Assembly: GCA_963796675.1 (NCBI GenBank)
Contig: CAWCMS010000001.1
Location: 516,365-580,364 of the forward strand
Length of the DNA: 64,000 nucleotides
Direction of reading: 5' to 3'
DNA from: CAWCDJ01 sp963796675
GTDB lineage: Bacteria; Acidobacteriota; Terriglobia; Bryobacterales; Bryobacteraceae
The translations under genes and the position numbers were made by a program. Of this stretch, positions 44,851-54,878 are shown in pieces (within the stretch, counting starts at the first letter, position 1; each line of letters starts with the position of its first letter). A model generated the notes under the pieces. It did not search any database, was not told where the DNA came from, and saw nothing but the letters and a program-made list of their open reading frames with translations.

Positions 44851-46059
44851 AGCGCGTGCTGCGCGCTTTGTGCTGGCCGCGGAACCGCCATATCCGCTGG
44901 CCGGCGGCGGAGCGCTGCGCACGGCTTCGCTGCTCCAATACCTGGCCCGCAAGTACGACGCGATCTCATCGTCTTCCGCCAACCGGGCGCGCCGGATCCC
45001 GCCGGGCTGCTTCCCGCCGGCCTGGTTCGCAGGGTCACCGTGATCGACTTGCCGGCCCACGCCGCGGTGCCGTCGCGCGTGCTGCGCAACGCCGGCCGCA
45101 TGGTGCGCCGGGTCCCGCCGCTGATGGACCGTTTCGCCGGATTCGGCGAGGCCGTGCCCGGGCGGTCGAGGGCCGGCGGTACGAGTCTGGGCGGTCGAGC
45201 ATCCTGGTGCGCGCCCTACTGGCGGGAACTCGCCCCGGTCTGCGGCGGACCGTGCTCGATCTGCACAATATCGAATCCGTGCTGCACGCGCGCTGCGCCG
45301 AAACTGAGGCGCGGACGAGGGCTCGCGCACCGCGTTTTCGCAAGCGCCTCGCTGGAACTGGAGCGGCCTGGCTGCCGCGATTTACGCTGGTGCTGGCGGT
45401 CACCGCGGCCGACGCGCGAAGCGTTGCGGCAGCATCGCGCCCGGCTGCGCGTCGCGGTCTACCCGAACGCCCTCCCGCCGATGCCGCTGCCTCACCGGAG
45501 CGACGAGGAGGCGGTGGTCTTCTCCGGCAACATGGAATACCATCCCAACGGTCAGCCGTGCGCTTCTTCCGCCAGGAAGTGTGGCCGCGTCTGCGCGAGC
45601 GCTGGCCGGGGCTGGTGTGGCGCCTGGTGGGGAAGAATCCCGAGGCGGTCCGGCGAATGTTACTGCCGGCGATCCGCGGATCCAGGTCGCCGGGCCGGTG
45701 GAAGATGCAGTGGCGGAACTGGCGACGGTCGCAGGGTGGCGGTGGTGCCGCTGCTGGCCGGCAGCGGAACCCGGTTGAAGATCCTGGAGGCCTGGGCCGC
45801 CGGCAGTGCCCGTGGTTTCCACCACCATGGGTGCGGAGGGCCTGCCGGTCTGCGACGGCGAGAACATTCTGCTGGCGGATGGCGCCGCCGCGTTCGCACG
45901 CGAATCTCACGGCTATTGACGTGCACAGACATGCGGGAAAGATCGGGCAGAGCTGGCAGATTGTTGCTGGAGAAGGAGTTTACATGGGAAACTGCCTGGA
46001 AAAGTTTGACTTTTAACTCAGCCGAGGGTCATTCTGGTCCGCTATACTGGTACGGTTAA
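44840..46059 (+). CDS. Glycosyltransferase, PEP-CTERM/exosortase-associated sugar transferase type, frameshifted
   Basis: Joined frames read FVLAAEPPYPLAGGGALRTA, LLQYLARKYDA, VLDLHNIESVLHARCAETE, EEAVVFSGNMEYHPN, VWRLVGKNPEAVRRM, VAVVPLLAGSGTRLKILEAW and ENILLADGAAAFARE. Leader style and the GNMEYHPN-type motif resemble the EpsH1/PEP-CTERM system-associated sugar transferases. The stop TAA at 46057-46059 would overlap the next ATG (TAATG). Start uncertain between 44840 and 44856. Many single-base indels. Probable role: chain extension of the exported polysaccharide, consistent with the PEP-CTERM protein at 54879. Confidence 0.75.
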
Positions 46060-47224
46060 TGCGTTTCGCCGTTGATGCTCACGCCATCGGCCGCCACCTC
46101 ACCGGTAATGAGGTTTACGTTCGGAGCCTGCTGAACGCGATTGCGCGCACGGACCGGGATCGCGAATTCATCGCCTATGTTTCGGCGGACGAGCGCGCCG
46201 CAGATTCATCCCGCCGCGCATTCGCACCCGGCGAATCGCCGCCAATCCGTTCCTCCGCCTGGGCTTCGACCTCGCCATGAAGGTGCGGCAGGACCGGCCG
46301 GACCTGCTGCACGTCCAGTACACCGCGCCGCTGGCCTGTCCCGTACCGGTGGTGGTGAGCGTGCACGACGTGAGCTTTCTGGAACATCCGGAGTATTTCA
46401 CCGCGGTCGCGGCCTGGCAGTTGCAATGGACCGTGCGGCGCACCGTACGCAGCGCGCGGCCCGGGTCCTGACCGGCAGCGAGTTTTCGCGCGGCGTCGAT
46501 CCTCAAGGTCTACGGCGATCTGGACGAAGACAAGGTGGTGGTGGTGCCCAACGCCGCCGCGCCGGAGTTCCGCCCGATTGCGCGCGAGGCGCGCTGTCGG
46601 CGCGTGCGCGAGCACTTCCAGATTCGCGCGCCGTTCGTGCTCTCCGTGGGCGACCTGCAGCCGCGCAAGAATCAGATCGGCTTGATCCGCGCCTTTGCCC
46701 GCCTGGTGAGGGCTATCCGCAGCTTAAGCAGACCCTGGTGCTGGCCGGCAAGGAAACCTGGTTCTGCCGACAGGTGCACGAGGCCGCCCGCGAATCCGGC
46801 GTCGCCGACCGCATCCACTTCCTGCGGCTTCGTTTCCGACGCGGATCTGCTGCAATCTCTACAACGCCTGCGATCTGTTCGTTTTCCCGTCTTTCTACGA
46901 AGGCTTCGGCTGCCCGTCGCTGGAAGCCATGGCGTGCGGCCGCGCCGTGGTCTGTTCGCACACCTCCGCGCTGCCGGAAGTGGCGGACGGCGCGGCCATC
47001 TCTGTTCGACCCCTACGCGCTGGACGAGATTGTGCGCGCCATGGCGGACCTGCTGCTCGATCGCGAACTGCGCCCGCGCATGGAGCGGCTGGGATTACAG
47101 CGCGCGGCGCACTTCAGTCTGGCAGAAGACGGCGCAGCGGACGCTGGAAGTCTTTCACGAGGTAGCCGAGCATCAGCCGCGCCGACCAGCGCCGGCATAT
47201 GTCGCAACCATAGCTCATCGATGA
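46059..47224 (+). CDS. Family 4-type glycosyltransferase, frameshifted
   Basis: MRFAVDAHAIGRHLTGNEVY at the start, LLHVQYTAPLACPVPVVVSV and HDVSFLEHPEYF in the acceptor domain. The donor domain has RVLTGSEFSR, PFVLSVGDLQPRKNQIGLIR, VLAGKETWFCRQVHEAARES, LFVFPSFYEGFGCPSLEAMA and GRAVVCSHTSALPEVADGAA. The E..GCPSLEA string is the GT4 donor motif. Indels near 46225, 46470, 46500, 46705 and 46830. Its last four bases (ATGA) overlap the next gene. GDP-mannose or similar donor is likely but not certain. Confidence 0.85.
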
Positions 47225-47947
47225 CCTCTTCGCCGTATCTTCCGCATCGCCTGGTCGTGCGCTGCCGGCTGATATCCGCTCGCGGCCAGCTGACGGGCTT
47301 CCCGTTTCAGGATGAGACCCTGCACTACACGCGTCAACTGGCCGAGCGGCCTCAGCCTGGGCGACGTGACCATGTCGGCGCACGCAAGCCGAGGCGACGG
47401 CTGGGAATTTCGAGATGCCTCCACGCTGAGCGTCCGGTGGTTCCCGGTCTCCGACAGTGACAGATACCTCCGCTCGCCGACGCATGGATCTCTGTTCGCT
47501 CAGCGCTGCAGCGCGAGATCAGCCACGGCGGCGAAGAACACCGCGAGAAGACCGACGTTCGACCAGAAGGCAGAGCCAGGCGACGCGGACCGACGCTGGT
47601 TCCCGCCGGCGGCGGCACGAGCGAGTTCGACATTCCCGCCTGCGCGCGCGATGCGCTGACTTTCCTCTACTTACGCGCGGCGCGAGCTGGGGCAGGGACG
47701 CGTGGCGCCCGCCGCAGAGTGTTTTTCGGCGCCGCCTACGACGTGCGGCTCGGATTACACCGGCGCCGCAGGACATCACGGTGGCCGACAAGCCGGTGAC
47801 CACCGGATCACGTGATGGTCAGCGTGAAGGGTCCGAAGTCCGACTTCACTTTCGAGATCTTCTTCGCGCGCGACGCCGCCCGCACGCCGCTGCTCGGTCA
47901 GAGTGCCGCTTAGCATGGGCACGTTCTCGCTGGAGCTGGTGCGCTGA
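47221..47947 (+). CDS. Hypothetical protein in polysaccharide cluster, frameshifted
   Basis: Starts MTSSPYLPHRLVVRCRLISA with a four-base overlap on the glycosyltransferase and ends SMGTFSLELVR three bases before the next start. Readable segments in different frames include VTMSAHASRGDGWEFRDAST, LSVRWFPVSDSDR, FDIPACARDALTFLYLRAA and VSVKGPKSDFTFEIFFARDA. It looks soluble, about 240 residues, rich in beta structure. I do not recognise the family. Position between glycosyltransferases and tight coupling suggest a role in the same pathway, perhaps as a carbohydrate-binding or regulatory partner. Confidence 0.5.
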
Positions 47948-47949
47948 AG

Positions 47950-49079
47950 ATGCGCGTGGCGTTCTTCTCGCCGCTGCCGCCGGCGCGCAGCGGCATCGCC
48001 GATTATTCCGAGGCGCTGGTCGGAACCGCTCGAAGCCGCTGGTGGAGCTGGAAGTGTTTTCCGGCCGCCGACCAGGCGTTCGACCCCGCGCGCTTCGATA
48101 TCGCGCTGTACCAGATCGGCAACAACGCGCTATCACGATTTCGTCTATGAGGCCGCGCTGCGGCATCCCGGCGTCGTGGTGATGCACGAAGCCAACCTGC
48201 ACCACCTGATCGCCGATCTCACCATCCGGCGCGGCGATTGGGACGCCTATGTGCGCGAGTGCGAGTACAACGGCGGCGCCGGCGGCGCTGGCCTTCGCCG
48301 AGCGCGTGCGCACGCTGGAAGTCGGCCCGGATTACGAAGGCGTGCCGATGACGCGGCGGCTGCTGGAAGCGTCGCGCGGCGTCGATCGTGCACAGCCGCT
48401 TCATGCAGGAGCGAGATGCGCGCAGCCGGATTTCGCGGGCCCGACGGCCGTGATTCCGCACGGCGCCTGGATCCCGCAGGCCGACCGCAACGGCTACCGC
48501 GCACAAACTGGGGCTGGACGAAGCGACGCCGCTGGTCGGCATCTTCGGCTTTCTGAAGCCGTACAAGCGCATCGCCGAATCGCTGCGCGCGTTCCGCCGG
48601 CTGGTGCGGCTGGTGCCGAACGCGCAAGATGATTCTGGTGGGCGAGCCGCATCCCGGAGTTTCCGCTGGAGCCGATGATCCGCTCCATGGGGCTTTCGGC
48701 GCAGCGTGCGCGTGCTGGGCTTCGCGCCCATCGAGGAGTTCGTCGGCTACCTGGCCGCCTGCGACATCGTGCTCAACCTGCGCTATCCCGACGGTGGGCG
48801 AAAGTTCGGGCACGCTGCTGCGGGCGCTGGGGCTGGGCAAGGCGGTGATGGTTTCCGAGGTCGGCTCGTTCCGCGAATTCCCGGACGATGTCTGCCTGAA
48901 GGTGCCGGTGGGCGCGGGCGAGGAAGACCTGATCTTCGAGTATCTGAACCTGCTGGTGTCGCGTCCCGAGGTGGCTCGCGAGCTTGGGCGCGCGCGCGCA
49001 GGCATACGTGGCGCGAGGAATGCAACTGGGACGACGGTGGCGCGCGCAGTATGCCGGCTTCCTGGAAGGCGGTGGTTGA
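47950..49079 (+). CDS. Family 4-type glycosyltransferase, frameshifted
   Basis: MRVAFFSPLPPARSGIADYS is the classic GT4 N-terminus. GVVVMHEANLHHLIADLTIR, GVPMTRRLLEASRGV, FAGPTAVIPHGAWIPQADRN, ATPLVGIFGFLKPYKRIAES, VRVLGFAPIEEFVGYLAACD and GTLLRALGLGKAVMVSEVGS follow across shifts. The end is uncertain. One frame gives a stop at 49077-49079 after QYAGFLEGG; another runs on into the methyltransferase domain through an alanine/proline/arginine-rich stretch. A fused glycosyltransferase-methyltransferase is possible (see findings). Confidence 0.8.
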
Positions 49080-49179
49080 GGGGCAGGACCGGAGCGCGCG
49101 CCGAGCGCCAGCGCCGCGGCGTCCGTCGACGCGCCGCCGCGACCGGCGCCGAACCGCGACCGCCGACCGGCCCGTCGAC

Positions 49180-49961
49180 ATATCTGCGCGGCTGGGCCGC
49201 CAGCCCGACAGCTCGCGCGAGTACCTCGAAACGCACCAGACGCGCCTGGTGAAGACGCTGGAAATGACGCCGCCCGGCGGCCCTGCGACCGCATCCTGGA
49301 AATGGGCGCGTACCTGCAGATCACGCCCGCGCTGCACAGCCAAGCTCGGCTACGGCGAGGTGCGCGGCTGCTATTACGGCAAGCTCGGCCGCATCGATCA
49401 TCGCAGCGGTGACTTCCGACCGAGGGCGAGAGCTTCGAGTGCGACATCGATCACTTCGACGCCGAGAAGGACCGCTTTCCCTATCCCGACGCGCACTTCT
49501 CCACCGTGCTCTGCTGCGAGCTGATCGAGCACCTGTTCGAAGATCCCATGCACCTGATGAGCGAGGTCAACCGCATCCTCAAGCCCGGCGGCCACCTGGT
49601 GCTGACCACGCCCAACATGGCGGCGCTGCGCGGCATCTCGGCGATCCTGCAGGGCTACCATCCCGGCTTTTTCCACGCCTACATCCGGCCGGCGGAAGAC
49701 GGGCGAAGTGGACGCGCGCCACAACCGCGAATACACGCCGCGCGAGATCCAGCAAGCTGCTGAAGAATTCCGGCTTCGAAGTGGCTGCGCCTGGAAACCG
49801 GCGAGTTCCGCGACGAGCCGCATCCCGAGTTCGGCTGGGTGCTGCACCTGCTGGAGCGCTACCGGCTCGACACGGAACTGCGCGGCGACGGCATCTACGC
49901 GCTGGGCCGCAAGACCGGGCGCGGTGCAGCGACCGCTATCCCGGACTGGCTGTACTCATGA
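49180..49961 (+). CDS. SAM-dependent methyltransferase domain, frameshifted
   Basis: SSREYLETHQTRLVKTLEMT leads into a class I Rossmann methyltransferase. The SAM-binding turn is ILEMGAYLQITP, the acidic strand motif is FPYPDAHFSTVLCCELIEHL, and the typical post-motif is EVNRILKPGGHLVLTTPNMA. HNREYTPREIQQLLKNSGFE completes it. Its stop overlaps the permease start (ATGA at 49958-49961). It probably caps or modifies the polysaccharide, as methyltransferases do in ABC-exported O-antigens. Whether it begins as its own gene near 49180 or is the C-terminal half of the preceding glycosyltransferase is not resolvable here. Confidence 0.7.
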
Positions 49962-51194
49962 ACGCCGCGTACCTGGAGCCGCGACGTGAAGCTGGACGCG
50001 GCCGCGCGCACGGCGCACGCCGACTTCGAGCTGCGCAACGAATCGGCCGAGACCTGGCGCGCGGCGGAGGGCTTCGCCGTCGGGCTACCATCTGTTCGAC
50101 GCCGACACCGGCACGCTGATCGTGGATGGCGCGCGCATGCAGCCGGAGCGCGATGTGAAGCCCGGCGAGTCGCTGCCGCGTGCGGCTGCGATTTCGCACT
50201 GCCGCCGGAAGACGGCCGCTACCAGGTGCTCCTCTCGCCGATGCGCGAGAACGTCTGCTGGTATTACGAGCAGGGCTGGCCGTTCCTGCTGGTGGAGGCC
50301 GTTGCGGACGACGGCGCGACGCGCGTGACGCGCGTGCGCGTGGCCACGCGCGCCGCGCTGCGGCGCGGGAGCGCGCGCTGCGCGCCGTCGGGCGCGCGTT
50401 CGTCTATCCGGTGCTCACCATCTGGCGCAATCGCGGCCTGATCCGCGTGATGGTGCGGCGCGACATCCTGGGCCGCTACCGCGGGTCGTTCGGCGGCGCG
50501 TTCTGGACCATCATCAATCCGCTGCTGCTGATGCTGACGTACTTCTTCGTCTTCGGCGTGGTGCTGCGCGCAGTTCCGCGACGATCCCAGCCGCTCCGGA
50601 TTCGCGCTCTATTTCCTGGCCGGCATGCTGCCCTGGCTGGCCTTCAGCGAGGCCGCCGGGCGCGCGCCCACGCGTGATGCTGGAGCACCGCAATTTCGTC
50701 AAGAAGCTGGTGTTCGCGGTGGAGACGCTGCCGGTGAACCTGGTGGTGTCGGGCTGGTGACGGAGTTCTTCGCGATCGTGCTGTTCTGCGCATTCCTGCT
50801 GGCCATTCCGCGCGCCGGGTTCCGCGCTCGGTGCTGTGGCTGCCGGTGCTGCTGATTCCGCAGTTCTGTTCACCGCGGGGTGAGCTGGTTCCTGGCGGCG
50901 CTGGGCGTCTTCGTGCGCGACTCGGGCCAGATCATCGGCTTTCGTGCTGACGATCTGGTTCTTCCTCACGCCCATCTGCTATCCGGAGACCTCAACTGCC
51001 GCATGCCGCTGCCGCCGTTGCTGTCCAAGAATCCGATTTACGTCCTGGTGCGCGGCTACCGCGCGATTTTCCTGCAGAACCAGGCTCCGGCGTTCGGCCC
51101 GTTGTGGAAGCTATGGCTGCTGTCGGTGGTCGTCTTTGTGCTGGGCCACGCCTGGTTTTACAAGCTGCGCAAGTCGTTCGCGGACATGATCTGA
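49958..51194 (+). CDS. ABC-2 polysaccharide export permease with extra N-terminal beta domain, frameshifted
   Basis: Starts MNAAYLEPR at 49958. About the first 125 residues are soluble and beta-rich: LDAAARTAHADFELRNESAE, YQVLLSPMRENVCWYYEQGW, PFLLVEAVADDGATRVTRVR. The rest is an O-antigen-type ABC-2 permease: RRDILGRYRGSFGGAFWTII, NPLLLMLTYFFVFGVVL, KNPIYVLVRGYRAIFLQNQA and a final KLRKSFADMI. The permease half (Wzm/KpsM type) exports a finished lipid-linked glycan. The front domain recalls the sandwich normally attached to the Wzt ATPase. No ATPase gene lies nearby. Indels near 50020, 50090, 50185, 50375, 50575 and 50820. Confidence 0.8.
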
Positions 51195-51198
51195 GCCC

Positions 51199-51828
51199 AT
51201 GACGGCGCTGCTACACAAGAATTCTACAGTCGTTGCTGGTGGCGTATCGGCCCCTCGGGGTCTTTCTGCTCAGCATGCTCGATTCGTCGGGCATGCCGCT
51301 GCCGGCGGCCATGGACGCGCTGGTGATCGGGGTGGCCGTGGGGAGCGTCGCGGCGCCGTCGCACGCCTATTTCGCGGCTTCATGGCCATGCTGGGCTCGC
51401 TCGGCGGCAACATCTTGCTGTTCCACGCGGCGCGCCATGGGCGGCAGGCTTCCGTGCAGCGAGCTCCGCACCCCGGCAAGCGCCAGCGCTTCCGGCGAAT
51501 GGTTCCAGCCGCTACGGCCTGGTGACGGTCTTCGTCCCCGCCGTGGTGCCCTTCTCCCCTGCCGCTCAAGGTGTTCGTGATCTCGGCCGGCGCGCTTCAC
51601 ACTCCCTTTGGAAGCTTTCTGGGGGTGATCTGTGGCGGCGCCGCTCGATTCGTTACTTCGGCTTGGCCTATCTGGGACTGCAGCTCGGCAAGGACACCGC
51701 ACGGCTTTCTGCAGCGCAACATCTGGACACTCGCATCGCGTGCCCTGCTGGTGCTGGCTGACCTGGTGCTGTATCATCGACCTCCGGTACTGACAGCCGG
51801 CGGCGGAACCCCTACAATGGTAGCATAA
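51199..51828 (+). CDS. DedA/VTT-domain membrane protein, frameshifted
   Basis: Joined frames give LLVAYRPLGVFLLSMLDSSG, MPLPAAMDALVIGVAVGSVA, FMAMLGSLGGNILLFHAARH, GLVTVFVPAVVPFSPLPLKV and FVISAGALHTPFGSFLGVIC. This is the DedA (SNARE-associated, VTT) family of inner-membrane proteins, recently linked to undecaprenyl-phosphate and lipid scrambling. About 195 residues. The last residues and the stop (51828 or about 51792) are uncertain. Recycling of the lipid carrier would fit its place after the exporter. Confidence 0.75.
51790..51818 (+). promoter_or_regulatory. Promoter of the two-component unit
   Basis: CTGACA (51790-51795), 17 bp, TACAAT (51813-51818), 22 bases before the regulator start. 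It lies over the 3' end of the DedA gene. Confidence 0.55.
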
Positions 51829-51839
51829 CGGCCCACGGC

Positions 51840-52535
51840 ATGCCCAAGCGAATCGCCATCGTGGAGGACGAAGCCGAACTCGCCGCGCTGCATCGAATAC
51901 AACCTGAGCCGCCACGGCTATCAGGCGCAGATCTCGGACGGCGCCGCGGTACGCTGACGGCGCTGGAACAGTGCGAAGCCCGACCTGATCCTGCTGGACG
52001 TCATGCTGCCCGGAGATCGACGGCTTCGAGCTGTGCCGCCAGATCCGGCAATCGCCGGTGCTGGCGCGCATGCCGGTGCTGTTCCTGACGGCGCGCTCGG
52101 ACGAAGTGGACCGCGTGCTGGGCCTGGAAATCGGCGGCGACGACTACATGACCAAGCCGTTCAGCCCGCGCGAACTGATCGCGCGCGTGAAGGCGCACCT
52201 GCGCCGCGAGGAGATGGATGCCGGACCCGCCATGCTGGAGATCGGTCCGTTCCGCCTGGACCGCACGGCGCGCCGCGTCTTCCTGGGCGAGCGCGAGCTT
52301 ACGCTGACCTCCACCGAATTCAACCTGCTGGAATTTTTCCTGACGCATCCGGGCCGCGCCTACAGCCGCGATCAGCTTCTGGAAGCGGTGTGGGGCGAGC
52401 AGCGCTACGTCACGCCGCGCACGGTGGACGTGCACGTGCGCCGCCTGCGCGAGCAGATCGAAGAGCAGCCCGACGACTCCGCGCTATCTGACCACGGTGC
52501 GCGGTTTCGGCTACCGTTTCGAGGAAGCGGTATGA
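51840..52535 (+). CDS. OmpR/PhoB-family response regulator (first), frameshifted near the N-terminus
   Basis: MPKRIAIVEDEAELAAL supplies the acidic pair, DLILLDVMLP the phosphoacceptor aspartate region, and PVLFLTARSDEVDRVLGLEI-GGDDYMTKPF the switch threonine and lysine. The output domain is a winged helix (LTLTSTEFNLLEFFLTHPGR, RTVDVHVRRLREQIEEQPDD). Indels near 51888, 51975, 52015 and 52485. The ATGA overlap with the kinase gene shows they are a cognate pair. PhoB-like domain order suggests phosphate-type regulation, but the target is not known. Confidence 0.88.
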
Positions 52536-54029
52536 CCGGCAGGATTTTTCTCAAGCTGATCGCCGGGGTGCTGTGCCTGCTGCTGCTGGCGCTGGTGACG
52601 GTGGATTATTTCGCCACCAAAGTGGCGCAAGACAGCTACATCCAGAACCTCACCGGCGCAACTGGCCGGACAAAGGACGGATGCTGGCGCTTGCGTTGCC
52701 GACTCAGCCCGGCGTTACTGGATGCCGCAGCGGTGCGCGCACTGGCCGAGGCCGCGGGCGGGCGGCGTCACGGTGGTGCGCACCGATGGCAAGGTCATGG
52801 TGGATTCCGACGCCAATGCCGCCGAGCATGGAGAACCACCGTACTCCGACGCGCCGGAACTGACTGCAGGCGTTCCAGGGGCAGGCGGGGTCGGACCAGC
52901 GCAGAGCGCCACGTTGGGAATCCGTTTCCTGTACGTGGCTGTGCCGGTTGCGGGACTGGCGGGCGCCATGCGCATCGCCGTGCCGCTCTCGGAGATCAAC
53001 CGGCAGGTGCGGCCTGATCCGCGGCAAGATTCTGGTCAGCACCGGCGCTGGCGTTTCTGCCGGCGTTCCTGATGGCGGCGCTGCTGGCGCGCTGGATCTC
53101 GCGGCGCTTCGCCGACGATCATGGCGCACGCGGCGAACTGGCGCGCGGCAATTTCCGGGCCCGCCTGAACGATGCCCGGCGCCAGCGAATTCGGCCAGCT
53201 CTGCCGAAACCCTGAACGATACCGCCGGAGAACCTGCAGCAGACCGTGGAGCAGTTGCAGCGGGAGCACACCGAACTGGAAAAGCTGGAGCGCATCCGCA
53301 AGGATTTCGTGATCAACGTATCGCACGAACTGCGCACGCCGCTGGCCTCCATCCAGGGCTATACGGAGACGCTGATCGACGGCGCGCATCGACGATCCCG
53401 CACCACAACATGCGCTTCCTGGGCGATCATCCGCCACAACGCGGAACGGCTGGCGCGCCTCACCGAGGACCTGCTGACGCTTTCCCGCATCGAGCAGAAG
53501 CGGCAGAAGTTCGAATTCGAAATGCACTTCGGTCGAACGCGCTGCTTCGCGAAGCGGTCGAACTGGTGCGGCCGATCGCCGAGAAGAGCGGGATCCGCCT
53601 GGAGACTCGAGCCGGCGCCCGAAGATGCCGTCGTCTGGTGCGACAGCGAAGCCGTATCGCAGGTTCTCAGCAACCTGCTGGACAACGCCATCAAGTACAC
53701 GCCCGCCGGTGGAACGATCACGGTCGGGGCGCAGTCCGCGCGGGCAGATTCGTGGAATTGTTCGTGCGCGACACGGGCGATCGGAATTCCCGCCGAGGAT
53801 CTGCCGCGGCTGTTCGAGCGTTTCTATCGCGTGGACAAGGCGCGGTCGCGCGAACTGGGCGGCACCGGGCTGGGGCTCTCGATCGTCAAGCACCTGGTGG
53901 CGGCGCACAACGGCACCATGCGCGTGGAAAGCCGCGTCAACCAGGGTCCGACGTTCTTCTTCACGCTTGCCGGTGGATCGAGGCGGCGCCGGCGCAGTAC
54001 CGCTTAATCCCGAATTCACTGCGTCTTAA
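52532..54029 (+). CDS. PhoR-like sensor histidine kinase, frameshifted
   Basis: About 490 residues when joined. N-terminal membrane helix (IFLKLIAGVLCLLLLALVTV), a periplasmic sensor loop (PYSDAPELT region), a second helix and HAMP-like linker (LAFLPAFLM, RWISRRFA). Dimerisation/phosphoacceptor: DFVINVSHELRTPLASIQGY with His in HELRTP. ATPase: NLLDNAIKYTPAGGTITVGA (N box), GIPAEDLPRLFERFYRVDKA and GGTGLGLSIVKHLVAAHNGT (G2 box). Indels near 52660, 52760, 53015, 53200, 53392, 53530, 53605 and 53775. It lies between two response regulators and may phosphorylate both. Confidence 0.88.
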
Positions 54030-54089
54030 CCGCTTCCGTAACATTGCCGCTGCTACGTTGAACGAGGCATGGTTACCTCCGGTGACGCC

Positions 54090-54791
54090 ATGAAGAAGAT
54101 TCTACTGATCGAAGACGATGCGGACCTCTTTTCTCTGCTGAAGTACAACCTGGAGAAGGAAGGCTTCGCTCTGACCGGGCAGCAGACCGGCAAGGGCGCC
54201 ATCGAACTCTGCCGCCAGGTGCGGCCCGACCTGATCCTGCTGGATATCATGCTGCCCGATTCCGACGGTCTGGACATCTGCAAGGGAATCCGCAGGGACC
54301 CCGACCTGGCCGCCATCCCGATCATTTTTCTGACCGCGCGCGCTTCGGAAACGGACCGCATCGTGGGTCTGGAACTGGGCGCCAACGATTACGTGGTGAA
54401 GCCGTTCTTCGTGCGCGAACTGATCGCCCGCATCAAGCTGCAGTTCCGCAACCAGGCCGCGCCGCCGCGCGTGCTGGAGGCGGGCGGACTGGAACTCGAT
54501 ACGGCCAGCCGCCAGGTGCGGCTGAACGGCGCTGCCGCTGTCGCTGACCGCCACCGAATTCCGGCTGCTGGAGTTCCTGATGAGCCGGCCCGGCGTGGTC
54601 TTCAGCCGCGAGCAGTTGCTGAATGCGGTCTGGGGACAGGACCGCGCCATTACCGACCGCGCCGTGGATGTCTACGTGCTGCGGCTTGCGGCAGAAGATG
54701 GAGCAGCGACCCGGCGGCGCCGTCGCTGATTCACTCCGTGCGCGGCTTCGGGTACACCTTCGAACCGCGCCGCGCGATGGCGGGGGTGTAG
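54090..54791 (+). CDS. OmpR/PhoB-family response regulator (second), frameshifted in its DNA-binding domain
   Basis: MKKILLIEDDADLFSLLKYN starts the receiver; DLILLDIMLPDSDGLDICKG holds the phosphoacceptor, FLTARASETDRIVGLELGAN and DYVVKPFF the switch residues. The winged helix reads in a second frame (TATEFRLLEFLMSRPGVVFS, QLLNAVWGQDRAITDRAVDV) and a third (IHSVRGFGYTFEP). Indels near 54535, 54685 and 54715 compensate, so start and stop remain in one frame. It follows the kinase by about 60 bp. ATG 54069 is an alternative start. Confidence 0.87.
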   Translation: MKKILLIEDDADLFSLLKYNLEKEGFALTGQQTGKGAIELCRQVRPDLILLDIMLPDSDGLDICKGIRRDPDLAAIPIIFLTARASETDRIVGLELGANDYVVKPFFVRELIARIKLQFRNQAAPPRVLEAGGLELDTASRQVRLNGAAAVADRHRIPAAGVPDEPARRGLQPRAVAECGLGTGPRHYRPRRGCLRAAACGRRWSSDPAAPSLIHSVRGFGYTFEPRRAMAGV

Positions 54792-54809
54792 AAGTTCTTC
54801 CGGAAATAG

Positions 54810-54839
54810 AAAAGACCGCCGCAACAGCGGCGGTCTTTT
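54810..54839. terminator. Bidirectional intrinsic terminator
   Basis: AAAAGACCGCCGC (54810-54822), loop AACA, GCGGCGGTCTTTT (54827-54839): a perfect 13-bp stem with A-tract and T-tract. It ends both the response-regulator unit (plus strand) and the PEP-CTERM gene (minus strand). Confidence 0.92.
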
Positions 54840-54878
54840 CTACAAGTCAAGCAGAAACCTTCCCGAGCCGGGCAGGCT

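Noticed and set aside
54018..54036. A pho-box-like direct repeat (TTAAC, then GTAAC) before the second response regulator
   Set aside because: The two half-sites are 12 bp apart instead of the usual 11 and match weakly; not enough to call an operator.
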